NCBI RefSeq assembly: GCF_017814915.1
Contig: NZ_JAGIPZ010000007.1
Span: forward strand, 183,241 to 247,240
From: Herbaspirillum sp. LeCh32-8
GTDB taxonomy: Bacteria; Pseudomonadota; Gammaproteobacteria; Burkholderiales; Burkholderiaceae_D
Direction: 5' to 3'
Length of the DNA stretch: 64,000 nucleotides
The position numbers and the translations under genes were made by a program. A model generated the notes under the pieces. That model was not told the origin of the DNA. It saw only the letters and a list, made by a program, of their open reading frames with translations, and searched no databases. Of this stretch, positions 19,466 to 28,258 are shown piece after piece (the first letter of the stretch is position 1; each line of letters begins with the position of its first letter).

Positions 19466-20308
19466 ATGTCCCAACTCAAGTTCGACCTGCATTGCCATTC
19501 CAACGTCTCTGACGGCTTGCTGCCGCCGGAGGAGGTGGCGGCGCGCGCGCACGCCAACGGCGTGGACGTCTGGGCGCTGACCGACCACGATGAAGTGGGC
19601 GGCGTGGCGCGTGCGCGGGAGGCCGCTCGGGCCCTGGGCATGAAGCACGTCGGCGGCGTCGAGATCTCGGTGACCTGGTGCGGGCAGACGGTGCACATCG
19701 TCGGTCTGCGCGTGGATGAAGCCAATCCGGCCCTGGTCGAAGGCCTGGCCGCCACCCGCAACGGCCGCGAGCGCCGCGCGCGCGAAATCTCCGGCGAGCT
19801 GGAGAAGGTCGGTATCTGCGGCGCCTATGAAGGCGCGCTGAAGCACGTCGGCAACCCGGACCTGATCTCGCGCACCCACTTCGCGCGTCACATGGTCGAG
19901 TGCGGCCACTGCTGCGATACCAAGGAGGTGTTCGCCAACTACCTCACCGAGGGCAAGCCGGGCTATGTGCCGCACCGCTGGGCCACGCTGGCCGAGTCGG
20001 TGCAGTGGATCCGCGGCGCTGGCGGGGTGGCGGTGATCGCCCACCCGGGACGCTACAAATACACCCAGACCCAGTTCGGCGCACTGTTCGACGAGTTCAA
20101 GCAACTCGGCGGCGCCGCCATCGAGGTCAACACCGGCAGCCACACCCCGGACCAGTACGAGCAATACGCGCAAGTCGCGCGCAGCTACGGCTTCCTGGCC
20201 TCGATGGGCTCCGACTTCCACGGCCCCGGCGAGTCGCGGGTGGACCTGGGCGGCCTGCCGCCGCTGCCCTCCGGCGTGAAGCCGGTGTGGCACGACTGGG
20301 ATCTGTAA
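19466..20308 (+). CDS. PHP-domain phosphatase/exonuclease (RNase AM / TrpH family)
   Basis: A 280-residue PHP metal-dependent hydrolase. Ligand motifs are HCHSNVSDG (His9, His11, Asp16), TDHDE (Asp40, His41) and GSDFHGPGE near the C-terminus. Family members are 3',5'-nucleoside bisphosphate phosphatases (the Chromobacterium enzyme) and E. coli Rnm/YciV, which trims 5' ends of rRNA. In E. coli the gene is next to yciO; here a YciO-like gene lies just downstream with htpX between, which supports the assignment. Confidence 0.92.
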   Translation: MSQLKFDLHCHSNVSDGLLPPEEVAARAHANGVDVWALTDHDEVGGVARAREAARALGMKHVGGVEISVTWCGQTVHIVGLRVDEANPALVEGLAATRNGRERRAREISGELEKVGICGAYEGALKHVGNPDLISRTHFARHMVECGHCCDTKEVFANYLTEGKPGYVPHRWATLAESVQWIRGAGGVAVIAHPGRYKYTQTQFGALFDEFKQLGGAAIEVNTGSHTPDQYEQYAQVARSYGFLASMGSDFHGPGESRVDLGGLPPLPSGVKPVWHDWDL

Positions 20309-20349
20309 GCCGAAATCCCCCCTCCAATCTGGGTTTGCGCGCGCAAGCT

Positions 20350-20380
20350 CTTGAATTCCGGGGGCATATTCCTATCTAAT
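20350..20380 (+). promoter_or_regulatory. Candidate htpX promoter, heat-shock-like
   Basis: CTTGAA (20350-20355), 15 bases, then CCTATCTA (20371-20378), resembles a sigma-32 promoter. The same bases also read as a sigma-70 site (TTGAAT, 18 bp, TCTAAT). HtpX is a heat-shock gene in E. coli. Confidence 0.4.
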
Positions 20381-20409
20381 ACCCACTTTCCCGATAGGAG
20401 TTTTTTCCC

Positions 20410-21282
20410 ATGAAACGCATCTTGCTGTTTATCGCCACCAACATTGCCGTGCTGGTCGTGATGAGCGTCATCTTGTCGCTGTTGGGCGTAGACCGCTTCC
20501 TGACCCGCTCGGGCCTGAACCTGCCGATGCTGCTGGTGTTCTCGCTGGTGGTCGGCTTCACCGGATCGATCATCTCCTTGCTGATGAGCAAGAGCATGGC
20601 CAAATGGTCCACCGGCGCGCGCGTGATCGAGACCCCGGTCAACGGCACCGAGGCCTGGCTGCTGCAGACCGTGGGCAAGCTGGCGCAGCGCGCCGGCATC
20701 GGCATGCCCGAGGTGGCGGTGTACGAGGGCGAACCGAATGCCTTCGCCACCGGCGCGTTCAGGGATTCGGCGTTGGTCGCGGTCTCCACCGGTCTGCTGC
20801 AGGGCATGACGCAGGAAGAAGTGGAAGCGGTGCTGGGCCACGAGGTGGCGCACATCGCCAACGGCGACATGGTCACCATGACCCTGATCCAGGGCGTGGT
20901 GAACACCTTCGTGGTGTTCCTCTCGCGCGTGGTCGGCTACTTCGTCGACTCGGCGCTGCGCCGTAATAACGACGAAGGCCCGGGTATCGGCTACATGGTG
21001 ACCGTGATGGTGTGCCAGGTAGTGTTCGGCATCGGCGCCTCGATCATCGTGGCCTGGTTCTCGCGCCATCGTGAATTTCGCGCCGACGCCGGCGCTGCGC
21101 GCCTGTTGGGCACGCCGCAGCCGATGATCAACGCGCTGGCGCGCCTGGGCGGCTTCTCGCCGGAGGGCTTGCCGCAATCGATGGCGGCCATGGGCATCAG
21201 CGACAAGCCGGGCATCATGGAGCTGTTCTCGACCCACCCGCCGCTGGAGCAGCGCATCGCAGCCCTGCGCGGCCAAAGGTAA
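20410..21282 (+). CDS. htpX: Membrane zinc protease HtpX
   Basis: A 290-residue inner-membrane metalloprotease that removes misfolded membrane proteins. Two N-terminal helices (residues 4-25 and 38-58) precede the zinc site HEVAH (144-148), with the third ligand in the later [11 protein letters not shown] segment. Two further helices lie between (about 157-175 and 195-215). GATAGGAG is the ribosome-binding site. The preceding 60 bp contain a possible heat-shock promoter. Confidence 0.97.
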   Translation: MKRILLFIATNIAVLVVMSVILSLLGVDRFLTRSGLNLPMLLVFSLVVGFTGSIISLLMSKSMAKWSTGARVIETPVNGTEAWLLQTVGKLAQRAGIGMPEVAVYEGEPNAFATGAFRDSALVAVSTGLLQGMTQEEVEAVLGHEVAHIANGDMVTMTLIQGVVNTFVVFLSRVVGYFVDSALRRNNDEGPGIGYMVTVMVCQVVFGIGASIIVAWFSRHREFRADAGAARLLGTPQPMINALARLGGFSPEGLPQSMAAMGISDKPGIMELFSTHPPLEQRIAALRGQR

Positions 21283-21299
21283 AATAGCGGTACGGACAG

Positions 21300-21328
21300 C
21301 AAACGGCGGTGGCGACACCGCCGTTTTG
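21300..21328 (+). terminator. Intrinsic terminator after htpX
   Basis: AAACGGCGGTG and CACCGCCGTTTT around a GCGA loop, ending in TTTTGC. Confidence 0.8.
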
Positions 21329-21358
21329 CATTGTCGAACTTCAGTTGGAAACGATGTC

Positions 21359-21994
21359 ATGAGCCAGTTTTTCGAAATTCATCCCGAGAATCCGCAGCTG
21401 CGCCTGATCAAGCAGGCCGCGCAGATCATTCACAAGGGCGGCCTGGTGGCCTTGCCGACCGACTCCTGTTATGCGCTGGTGTGCCAGCTGGATAACAAGG
21501 ATGCGGTCGAGCGCGTGCGTCGCATCCGCGGCGTGGACGAGAAGCACCACCTGACGCTGCTGTGCCGCGACCTCTCCGAGATCGCCCAGTACGCGCGCGT
21601 CGACAACCGCCAGTACCGGCTGCTGAAGGCGGCCACCCCCGGCGCCTATACCTTCATCCTGGAAGCCACCAAGGAAGTCCCGCGTCGCCTGTCGCACCCC
21701 TCGCGCAAGACGATCGGCCTGCGCGTGCCCGAGAACCGCATCGCCCACATGCTGCTGGAGGAACTGGGCCAGCCGCTGTTGGGCACCACGCTGATGCTGC
21801 CCGACGCCGAGCTGCCGCTGACCAATGCCGATGACATCCGCAACCAGCTGGAAAAGCAGATCGAACTGGTCATCGACAGCGGCGCCTGCAGCCTGGAGCC
21901 GACCACCGTGATCGACCTGACCGACGACAACGAGCCGGTGCTGGTGCGCCAGGGCAGGGGCGACGCCAGCCTGTTCGGGTTGCAGGCGGCTTGA
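21359..21994 (+). CDS. YciO-like Sua5/YrdC-family protein
   Basis: A 211-residue YrdC-fold protein. It has the family's nucleotide-binding region (IIHKGGLVALPTDSCYALVC), the conserved KHHLTLLC and HPSRKTIGLRVPENRIA. YrdC/Sua5 proteins make threonylcarbamoyl-AMP for tRNA t6A37, but the YciO subgroup, which this resembles, is much less active and its role is unsettled. The neighbouring PHP phosphatase matches the E. coli rnm-yciO pairing. The start is the ATG at 21359, giving MSQFFEIHPENPQ. Confidence 0.9.
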   Translation: MSQFFEIHPENPQLRLIKQAAQIIHKGGLVALPTDSCYALVCQLDNKDAVERVRRIRGVDEKHHLTLLCRDLSEIAQYARVDNRQYRLLKAATPGAYTFILEATKEVPRRLSHPSRKTIGLRVPENRIAHMLLEELGQPLLGTTLMLPDAELPLTNADDIRNQLEKQIELVIDSGACSLEPTTVIDLTDDNEPVLVRQGRGDASLFGLQAA

Positions 21995-22135
21995 TCCCTA
22001 TTTGATTCGTACGCGATCCGTTGCCGGCGACGGTGGGCTGCAGGTGATGCCCGCCGGTTCGGTCTGGCCGGATCCTTGCTCGAAGTTTTGTGAATTCCCG
22101 GGGCCTATGTTGCCCCTCTGATAAAATCCCGGCCC

Positions 22136-22798
22136 ATGAACGATCTCATCCAGACTGTCGCGGTGTATGCGCTTCCCGTCCTGTTCGCCATCACCCTGCA
22201 CGAGGCAGCGCACGCCTATGCGGCGAAGTTTTTCGGCGACACCACCGCCTACTCGATGGGCCGCATGAGCTTGAATCCGATCAAGCACATCGACCCCTTC
22301 GGCACCATCCTCATTCCTATCCTGTTGTACTTCGCCACCAGCGGCGCCTTCCTGTTCGGCTACGCCAAGCCGGTGCCGATCAATTTCGGTCATCTGCGCC
22401 GCCCCAAGCGCGACATGGCCTGGGTGGCGCTGGCCGGCCCGGGCGCCAATTTCCTGATGGCGCTGTTGTGGACGCTGGTGATCTACGGACTGGTGCTGGG
22501 CGGCGTGCAGGAAGAATTCTTCATGCTCATGGCCAAGGCAGGCGTGCTGACCAATCTGGTGATGTTCGCCTTCAACCTGTTCCCGATCCCGCCGCTGGAC
22601 GGCGGTCGAGTGCTCACCAGCTTGTTGCCGAACAAGTATGCGTATAAATTCGCTCAGATCGAACCGTACGGCTTTTTCATCGTGATGGCGCTGGTGCTGC
22701 TCAAGGTGATCTATACCTGGTGGATGGCGCCGGTCATGTATGCTGCCAGCCTGGTGCTGCAGCTGATCGTTTCTCCGCTGACCTTCCTGCTGCGTTGA
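22136..22798 (+). CDS. M50-family (site-2-type) membrane zinc protease
   Basis: A 220-residue polytopic membrane protein with HEAAH (22-26) in the first half and NLFPIPPLDGGRV in the second, which supply the zinc ligands of M50 proteases. WVALAGPGANFLMALLW is the other conserved helix. It lacks PDZ domains, so it belongs to the minimal soluble-less M50B subgroup rather than RseP. The substrate is unknown. It is 43 bp before trpS, a common pairing in beta-proteobacteria. Confidence 0.93.
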   Translation: MNDLIQTVAVYALPVLFAITLHEAAHAYAAKFFGDTTAYSMGRMSLNPIKHIDPFGTILIPILLYFATSGAFLFGYAKPVPINFGHLRRPKRDMAWVALAGPGANFLMALLWTLVIYGLVLGGVQEEFFMLMAKAGVLTNLVMFAFNLFPIPPLDGGRVLTSLLPNKYAYKFAQIEPYGFFIVMALVLLKVIYTWWMAPVMYAASLVLQLIVSPLTFLLR

Positions 22799-22841
22799 GC
22801 GCGGGCAGGGCAAATACCGAAAACAAGCATAGCCAACCGCC

Positions 22842-24041
22842 ATGTATCCTGACCGCGTCGTCTCCGGCATGCGCCCCACCGGCGCATTGCACCTGGGCCA
22901 CTACCACGGAGCCCTGAAGAACTGGGTGAAGTTGCAATCCGAATTGCCCTGCCTGTTCTTCGTGGCCGACTGGCACGCGCTGACCACGCATTACGACGAT
23001 CCCTCCGTGATCGAGACCAGTACCTGGGAAATGGTGGTGGACTGGCTCGCCGCCGGCGTCGATCCTTCGCAATCCACCCTGTTCATCCAGTCGCGCGTGC
23101 CCGAACACGCCGAGCTGCATCTGCTGCTGTCGATGGCCACGCCGCTGGGCTGGCTGGAGCGCGTGCCGACCTACAAGGACCAGCAGGAAAAACTCTCAGA
23201 CCGCGACCTGGCGACCTACGGCTTCCTCGGCTATCCGCTGCTGCAGGCGGCCGACGTGCTGATCTACCGCGCCAGCCAGGTTCCGGTGGGCGAGGACCAG
23301 GTGCCGCACATCGAGATCATGCGCGAGATCGCGCGTCGCTTTAACCACCTGTACGGCAAGGAAAAAGGGTTCGAGGAAAAGGCCCAGGCCGCCGCCAAGA
23401 AGTTGGGCAGCAAGCGCGCCAAGCTGTACCTGGAGCTGCGCAACCAGTTCCAGGAAAAAGGGGACGAGGAAGCGCTGGAGCAGGCCAAGGCCATGCTGGA
23501 CGACGCCCAGAACCTGTCGATGATCGACCGCGAGCGCCTGTTCGGCTATCTGGAAGGCAGCCGCAAGTTGATCCTGACCGAGCCGCAGGCGCTGCTGACC
23601 GAAGCCTCGCGCTTGCCCGGCCTGGACGGCGCCAAGATGTCCAAGAGCTATGGCAACGCCATCGCCCTGCGTGAGGACAAGGAGTCGGTCACCAAAAAAA
23701 TCAAGACCATGCCGACCGATCCGCAGCGCGTGCGCCGCAGCGACGCAGGCGATCCGGACAAGTGCCCGGTCTGGCAATTCCACCAGGTGTACTCGGCGCC
23801 GGAGGTACAGGACTGGGCCGCCAAGGGTTGCCGCTCGGCCGGCATTGGTTGCCTGGAGTGCAAGCAGCCGGTGATCGACGCCATCTTGCAAGAACAGCAA
23901 CCCATGCTCGAGCGCGCGCAACCTTACCTGGACGATCCTTCGCTGGTGCGCGCGATCGTGGCCGACGGCTGCGAGAAGGCGCGCAAGCTGGCGCAGGACA
24001 CCATGCGCGACGTGCGTGAGGCGATGGGGCTGGGTTATTGA
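22842..24041 (+). CDS. trpS: Tryptophan--tRNA ligase with Fe-S-type cysteine motif
   Basis: Charges tRNA-Trp. Class I signatures are GALHLGHYHG (HxGH at 17-20) and KMSKS at about 265-269. At 399 residues it is some 65 longer than E. coli TrpRS, mostly from a Lys/Glu/Ala-rich insertion at about 175-235. The C-terminal domain has four cysteines at 308, 330, 337 and 340 (C-x21-C-x6-C-x2-C), close to the [4Fe-4S] tRNA-anticodon-recognition motif of the Thermotoga enzyme. The cluster itself is an inference. Confidence 0.97.
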   Translation: MYPDRVVSGMRPTGALHLGHYHGALKNWVKLQSELPCLFFVADWHALTTHYDDPSVIETSTWEMVVDWLAAGVDPSQSTLFIQSRVPEHAELHLLLSMATPLGWLERVPTYKDQQEKLSDRDLATYGFLGYPLLQAADVLIYRASQVPVGEDQVPHIEIMREIARRFNHLYGKEKGFEEKAQAAAKKLGSKRAKLYLELRNQFQEKGDEEALEQAKAMLDDAQNLSMIDRERLFGYLEGSRKLILTEPQALLTEASRLPGLDGAKMSKSYGNAIALREDKESVTKKIKTMPTDPQRVRRSDAGDPDKCPVWQFHQVYSAPEVQDWAAKGCRSAGIGCLECKQPVIDAILQEQQPMLERAQPYLDDPSLVRAIVADGCEKARKLAQDTMRDVREAMGLGY

Positions 24042-24175
24042 TTGCAGTGATCGCGGCGTCGCCGCGCGATATTGAACCCGGGCAACGCGCCCGGGCGCAG
24101 GGGCTGTCCATCTGCCGGAAAGAGGGCGCGCAGCACAGTTTTTTTACTTCCGCTTTCATCTGTGTGAGCGGCAAA

Positions 24176-24206
24176 TTGACCGATTGAGGCGTCTATCCGC
24201 TACAAT
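24176..24206 (+). promoter_or_regulatory. Candidate dapA promoter
   Basis: TTGACC (24176-24181) and TACAAT (24201-24206) with a 19-bp spacer, 40 bp before the dapA ATG. The spacer is longer than ideal. Confidence 0.4.
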
Positions 24207-24245
24207 CGGTTTTTTATTTTCACCTACACCTAAAGTACGCACATC

Positions 24246-25124
24246 ATGATCAAGGGTAGCATTGTCGCAATCGTCACTCCCATGCATCCGGACGGCAGCC
24301 TCGATTTCGATGGCCTGCGCAAACTGATCGACTGGCACATCGCCGAGGGAACCGACAGCATCGTCATCGTCGGCACCACCGGCGAATCGCCCACCGTCTC
24401 GATGGAAGAACACTGCGAACTGATCAAGATCGCGGTGGAGCATACTGCCAAACGCATTCCCATCATCGCCGGCACCGGCGGCAACTCGACTTCCGAAGCC
24501 ATCGAACTGACCGAGTTCGCCAAGAAGGTCGGCGCCGACGCCTCGCTGCAGGTCGTGCCCTACTACAACCGCCCGACCCAGGAAGGCATGTATCTTCACT
24601 TCAAGAAGATCGCCGAATCGGTCGACCTGCCGGTGATCCTGTACAACGTTCCGGGCCGCACCGTGGCCGACATGAGCAACGAGACCATCCTGCGCCTGGC
24701 GCAAGTGAAGGGCATCGTCGGCGTCAAGGACGCCACCGGCAACATCGCCCGCGGCACCGACCTGATCCGCCTGGCGCCGAAGGACTTCGCCATCTATTCC
24801 GGCGACGACGCCACCGCCATCGCGCTGATGCTGTACGGCGGCGCTGGCAACATCTCGGTCACCGCCAACGTGGCCCCGCGCGACATGCACGAGCTGTGCG
24901 TGGCCGCCATGGCTGGCAACATCGCGCGCGCCGTTGAACTGAACAACAAGCTGCTGCCGCTGCATAACAAGCTGTTCGTCGAACCCAACCCCGTGCCGCT
25001 GAAGTGGGCGATGCAGGAAATGGGCATCATCAAGTCGGGCATGCGCCTGCCATTGGCGCCGCTGGGGGCGGCGTTCCACGATACCGTGCGCGCGGCCTTG
25101 CGCGAGTCGGGTGTATTAAAATAA
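24246..25124 (+). CDS. dapA: 4-hydroxy-tetrahydrodipicolinate synthase
   Basis: Condenses pyruvate with aspartate semialdehyde, the product of the Asd encoded at the left of the window, to start lysine and diaminopimelate synthesis. The 292 residues include [26 protein letters not shown] and the Schiff-base lysine at 161 (GVKDATGN), the same number as in E. coli. A BamC-like gene follows, as dapA-bamC in E. coli. Confidence 0.98.
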   Translation: MIKGSIVAIVTPMHPDGSLDFDGLRKLIDWHIAEGTDSIVIVGTTGESPTVSMEEHCELIKIAVEHTAKRIPIIAGTGGNSTSEAIELTEFAKKVGADASLQVVPYYNRPTQEGMYLHFKKIAESVDLPVILYNVPGRTVADMSNETILRLAQVKGIVGVKDATGNIARGTDLIRLAPKDFAIYSGDDATAIALMLYGGAGNISVTANVAPRDMHELCVAAMAGNIARAVELNNKLLPLHNKLFVEPNPVPLKWAMQEMGIIKSGMRLPLAPLGAAFHDTVRAALRESGVLK

Positions 25125-25203
25125 CTGGCTTGGCCGATTTGCCTGCTTCGGCTTGTTTCGGACCTGTCTCCTCAAAATCGATCCCGCTTTGAATAGTAAC
25201 GAT

Positions 25204-26388
25204 ATGACTAATAGCAAGAACGTTCGTCCTGTGGCTCGCTCCGCGTACACCCTTTCCCAACGCAGCATCGTCGTCGCACTGGCTCTCGCGGGACTGGCAG
25301 GATGCTCGTCCATCGGCAACATGCTCGAAGGCGACCGTATCGATTACAAGAGCGCGGAAAAGGCCCGTGGCCCGCGCCTGGAAGTGCCGCCCGACCTGAC
25401 CCAGCTGCAGCGCGACAACCGCTACGCGATCCCCGAGGCGAACAAGGGCGTGGCTACCGCTTCCGGCTACAACCTGGAACAGCAGACCAAGCCGACCACC
25501 GATGTCACCGCGGTGGCGCCGGTCAGCAACGGCAACGACATCCGTATCGAGCGCGACGGCTCCCAGCGCTGGCTGGTGGTCAAGCAGTCGCCGGATGCGC
25601 TGTGGTCGCAGATCAAGGACTTCTGGCAGGACAGCGGCTTCCTGATCAACGTCGAATCGCCGGACACCGGCGTGATGGAAACCGACTGGGCCGAAAACCG
25701 CGCCAAGATCCCGCAGGACTTCGTGCGCAGCACGCTGGGCAAGGTGTTCGACTCGCTGTACTCGACCGGTGAGCGCGACAAGTTCCGCACCCGCCTGGAG
25801 CGCGGCCCGAACGGCACCACTGAAATCTTCATCAGCCACCGCGGCGCAGAAGAAGTGCTGACCGGTTCGGCCAAGGAAACCTCGGTGTGGACCGCACGTC
25901 CGTCCGACCCGGGTCTGGAAGCCGAATTCCTGTCGCGCCTGATGGTGCGCCTGGGCGCCGAGGAAACCAAGGCCAAGGCGGCCGTGGCCAATGCGCCCAC
26001 GCTGCAGGCACGCTCCAAGCTGCTCAAGTCGGCCTCGGGTTCGAGCGTGCAGGTTGATGAAAGCTTCGACCGCGCATGGCGCCGCGTCGGCCTGGCGTTG
26101 GATCGCGTCGGTTTCACCGTGGAAGACCGCGACCGCAGCAAGGGCGTCTACTTCGTGCGTTATGTCGACCAGAACGAAGATGCCAAGGACAAGACCGACA
26201 AGCCGGGCTTCTTCTCGCGCATCTTCTCCAGCTCCAAGGATAAGGAAAAGACCGCCGCCAAGTACCGTATCGTGGTTCAGGGCAGCGGCGACAGCAGCAA
26301 CATCGTGGTCCAGAACAACGACGGCAAGCAGGAGGTTTCCTCCACTGCCGACAAGATCCTCGGACTGCTGAACGACCAACTGAAGTGA
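25204..26388 (+). CDS. bamC: BamC-like outer-membrane lipoprotein
   Basis: A 394-residue lipoprotein, probably the BamC subunit of the outer-membrane beta-barrel assembly machine. The lipobox LAGLAGC puts the lipidated Cys at 34. The next residues (RIDYKSAEKARGPRLEVPPDL) match the conserved N-terminal BamC stretch that binds BamD. Two helix-grip domains follow (about 105-215 and 270-390). A TTG-start extension from 25153 is possible, but the ATG at 25204 gives a normal signal peptide. The position just after dapA matches E. coli. Confidence 0.93.
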   Translation: MTNSKNVRPVARSAYTLSQRSIVVALALAGLAGCSSIGNMLEGDRIDYKSAEKARGPRLEVPPDLTQLQRDNRYAIPEANKGVATASGYNLEQQTKPTTDVTAVAPVSNGNDIRIERDGSQRWLVVKQSPDALWSQIKDFWQDSGFLINVESPDTGVMETDWAENRAKIPQDFVRSTLGKVFDSLYSTGERDKFRTRLERGPNGTTEIFISHRGAEEVLTGSAKETSVWTARPSDPGLEAEFLSRLMVRLGAEETKAKAAVANAPTLQARSKLLKSASGSSVQVDESFDRAWRRVGLALDRVGFTVEDRDRSKGVYFVRYVDQNEDAKDKTDKPGFFSRIFSSSKDKEKTAAKYRIVVQGSGDSSNIVVQNNDGKQEVSSTADKILGLLNDQLK

Positions 26389-26407
26389 TGCAATACCGGG
26401 GCCGCAA

Positions 26408-27193
26408 ATGAAGTTCGCGAGCCTCGGTAGCGGCAGCGAAGGCAACGCGCTGCTGATTTCGGCCGCAGCCGGCGCACATCGTCCCAATTCGGGCACGACC
26501 GTGATGCTGGACTGCGGCTTTGCTTTGCGCGAGACCGAAAGGCGCATGCTGCGCCTGGGGCTCGACCCTTCCGATGTTTCCGCCATCGTGGTCACCCACG
26601 AGCATTCCGACCACGTCGCCGGCGTATTCAAGTTTGCCCGCCGCTACCGCATTCCCGTCTGGCTCAGCTACGGCACTTGGCAGGCGGTCTCGAAAGACAC
26701 GAACGATGTCGACGTGCGCATCTGCGCCGACGGCCAGAAGATCGCCGTGGGCGATCTCGAACTCACGCCTTATACCGTCCCGCATGATGCGCGCGAGCCG
26801 GTTCAGTACGTCGCCGCCGACGGCGACCGTCGCTTGGGCGTACTGACCGATGCCGGGCAGTCTACCGCGCACCTGGTGCAGTCGCTCGGCGCTTGCGATG
26901 CGCTCCTGCTGGAGTGCAATCACGACCGCACGATGCTGGAGAATTCTCCGTATCCCGCTTTCCTCAAACGCCGCATCGGCGGCGCCTACGGCCATCTCGC
27001 CAACGAGACCAGCGCCGAAATCCTGCAGCTGCTCGACAAGAGTCGGCTCAAGCAGGTGATCGGCGCGCATCTGAGCCAGCAGAACAATACCCCCGAACTG
27101 GCGCGCGCTGCACTGGAGAGCGTGCTCGGCACGACCTTCGGCGGCATCGGCATCGCCTGCCAGGACGAAGGCTTCGGCTGGTTGGACGTGTAA
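26408..27193 (+). CDS. Metallo-beta-lactamase-fold hydrolase (YycJ/WalJ-like)
   Basis: A 261-residue hydrolase starting MKFASLGSGSEGNALLI, with the metal motif THEHSDH (63-69) and later metal ligands in LTDAG and LLLECNHD. The SLGSGSxGN opening is typical of the YycJ/WalJ and ComA-like exonuclease-type branch. The substrate is not known; a DNA or phosphodiester substrate is plausible. It starts 20 bp after bamC and is likely cotranscribed with it. Confidence 0.93.
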   Translation: MKFASLGSGSEGNALLISAAAGAHRPNSGTTVMLDCGFALRETERRMLRLGLDPSDVSAIVVTHEHSDHVAGVFKFARRYRIPVWLSYGTWQAVSKDTNDVDVRICADGQKIAVGDLELTPYTVPHDAREPVQYVAADGDRRLGVLTDAGQSTAHLVQSLGACDALLLECNHDRTMLENSPYPAFLKRRIGGAYGHLANETSAEILQLLDKSRLKQVIGAHLSQQNNTPELARAALESVLGTTFGGIGIACQDEGFGWLDV

Positions 27194-27669
27194 AGGAAAG
27201 GCGAGCAGGTCAGCGATTTGTCAGCCTGGCATGCCGAGCGCGAGAAACAAATTGTTGCCATTGCCTGCTTCTTTGCAGGTCGTCGATCAAGCTTTCCGAC
27301 GCAGGCGCTTCTTTCCGGTTGCCGTTGGTTCTGCCATTCCCATGATGTTTTTGTCCACCGATGCAATGCCGGGCGCAATCCATCCGGGCGCATCACAGGC
27401 CTTTTAAGCGCTTGTCAGTGCTTTGTCAGTCAGGAGGTGGATTCGGATCCAAAAACGGCTTGTACAGTGATCTGGGGCGTGTGTGAGGGCGCCTGATCGG
27501 GGGCAGAGTCATGCCGGCGTAATGATGGAGGAGGGAGCGTTGGCGAGTTGGGGGAAGTCGGCGGAAGAAACAGGCCGGAGAGCGGGCAAGAGAAGGGGAC
27601 GCGCGCCGCAAAGTGCAGGCGAAAAAAAACCGGCCCAGAGGACCGGTTTTTCTGAAAATAATCTGAAGA
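27194..27669. other. Gene-free spacer
   Basis: About 475 bp with no credible gene. It contains short direct repeats of TTGTCAG (27212-27222, 27412-27418 and 27423-27429), a purine-rich stretch, and at its right end the terminator of the lipoprotein gene. Confidence 0.5.
27621..27651 (-). terminator. Terminator of the Ala/Pro-rich lipoprotein gene
   Basis: Read on the minus strand, AAAACCGG and CCGGTTTT form a stem around TCCTCTGGG, followed by a run of T. It lies 20 bp after the stop codon. Confidence 0.85.
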
Positions 27670-27930
27670 TTATTTTGCCGGTGCGTCAGCAGGCTTAGCA
27701 GCGTCAGCGGCCGGAGCGGCGTCAGCCGGCTTAGCAGCGTCAGCAGCCGGAGCAGCGTCAGCCGGCTTGGCAGCGTCAGCGGCCGGAGCGGCAGCAGGAG
27801 CTTCAGCAGCAGGTGCCGGAGCAGCAGCAGGAGCTTCAGCAGCAGGTGCAGGTGCCGGAGCTTCTTCTTTCTTGCCGCAAGCAGCCAGAGCAACAGCCAG
27901 CAGGGAAGCGATCAACAGAGTCTTTTTCAT
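27670..27930 (-). CDS. Small Ala/Pro-rich repeat lipoprotein
   Basis: An 86-residue protein with a clean signal and lipobox (LLAVALAAC, Cys18), then GKKEE. The rest is almost entirely Ala, Pro, Asp, Glu and Lys in two repeat types: APAAEAPAA units, then an 11-residue ADAAKPADAAP-like unit about three times. It has no fold I can recognise and is probably an extended, disordered outer-membrane-anchored tail. The terminator right after it, a signal peptide and a lipobox show it is a real gene. Similar short lipoproteins are common, unassigned entries in Burkholderiales. Confidence 0.8.
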   Translation of the reverse strand: MKKTLLIASLLAVALAACGKKEEAPAPAPAAEAPAAAPAPAAEAPAAAPAADAAKPADAAPAADAAKPADAAPAADAAKPADAPAK

Positions 27931-28258
27931 GAATATTCCTTCAATATTTAAAAATTGTGCGATGAATAATTACCGGTAATTATCGCTCTACAGGAGGTTT
28001 TCGCGGTCTTGGTCGACCTTGCGGCCAGGCCTCGGTTCTTGCTTCTTTTTACTGCCGAAACATGCCAAAACAAAGAAAACTTTCCAGCCCGTTATTATAG
28101 CTATTTTTTGCCGAAATCACACCGCAATCGCGCTAATTCGTAAGAATTTGTAAGTTCTTACATTTATACCCACGTGCTCGGAAGGCCTTTATCCAAGCCG
28201 CTTTCCGACGATTGACCAAACGTCAACTCGCCGGTTTTTTGGAAGATCTCGAATTAAT
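27931..28258. other. Gene-free spacer upstream of the small lipoprotein
   Basis: About 330 bp, AT-richer than its surroundings. It has a minus-strand TATAAT (28099-28094) that could serve the lipoprotein gene, and a 22-bp imperfect dyad (GTAAGAA at 28140-28146, TTCTTAC at 28155-28161) that could be an operator. No gene is seen. Confidence 0.45.

Noticed and set aside
27670..27880. Tandem repeats as a CRISPR or satellite
   Set aside because: They are in frame, translate to a repetitive Ala/Pro protein and carry a signal peptide, lipobox and terminator, so they are coding.
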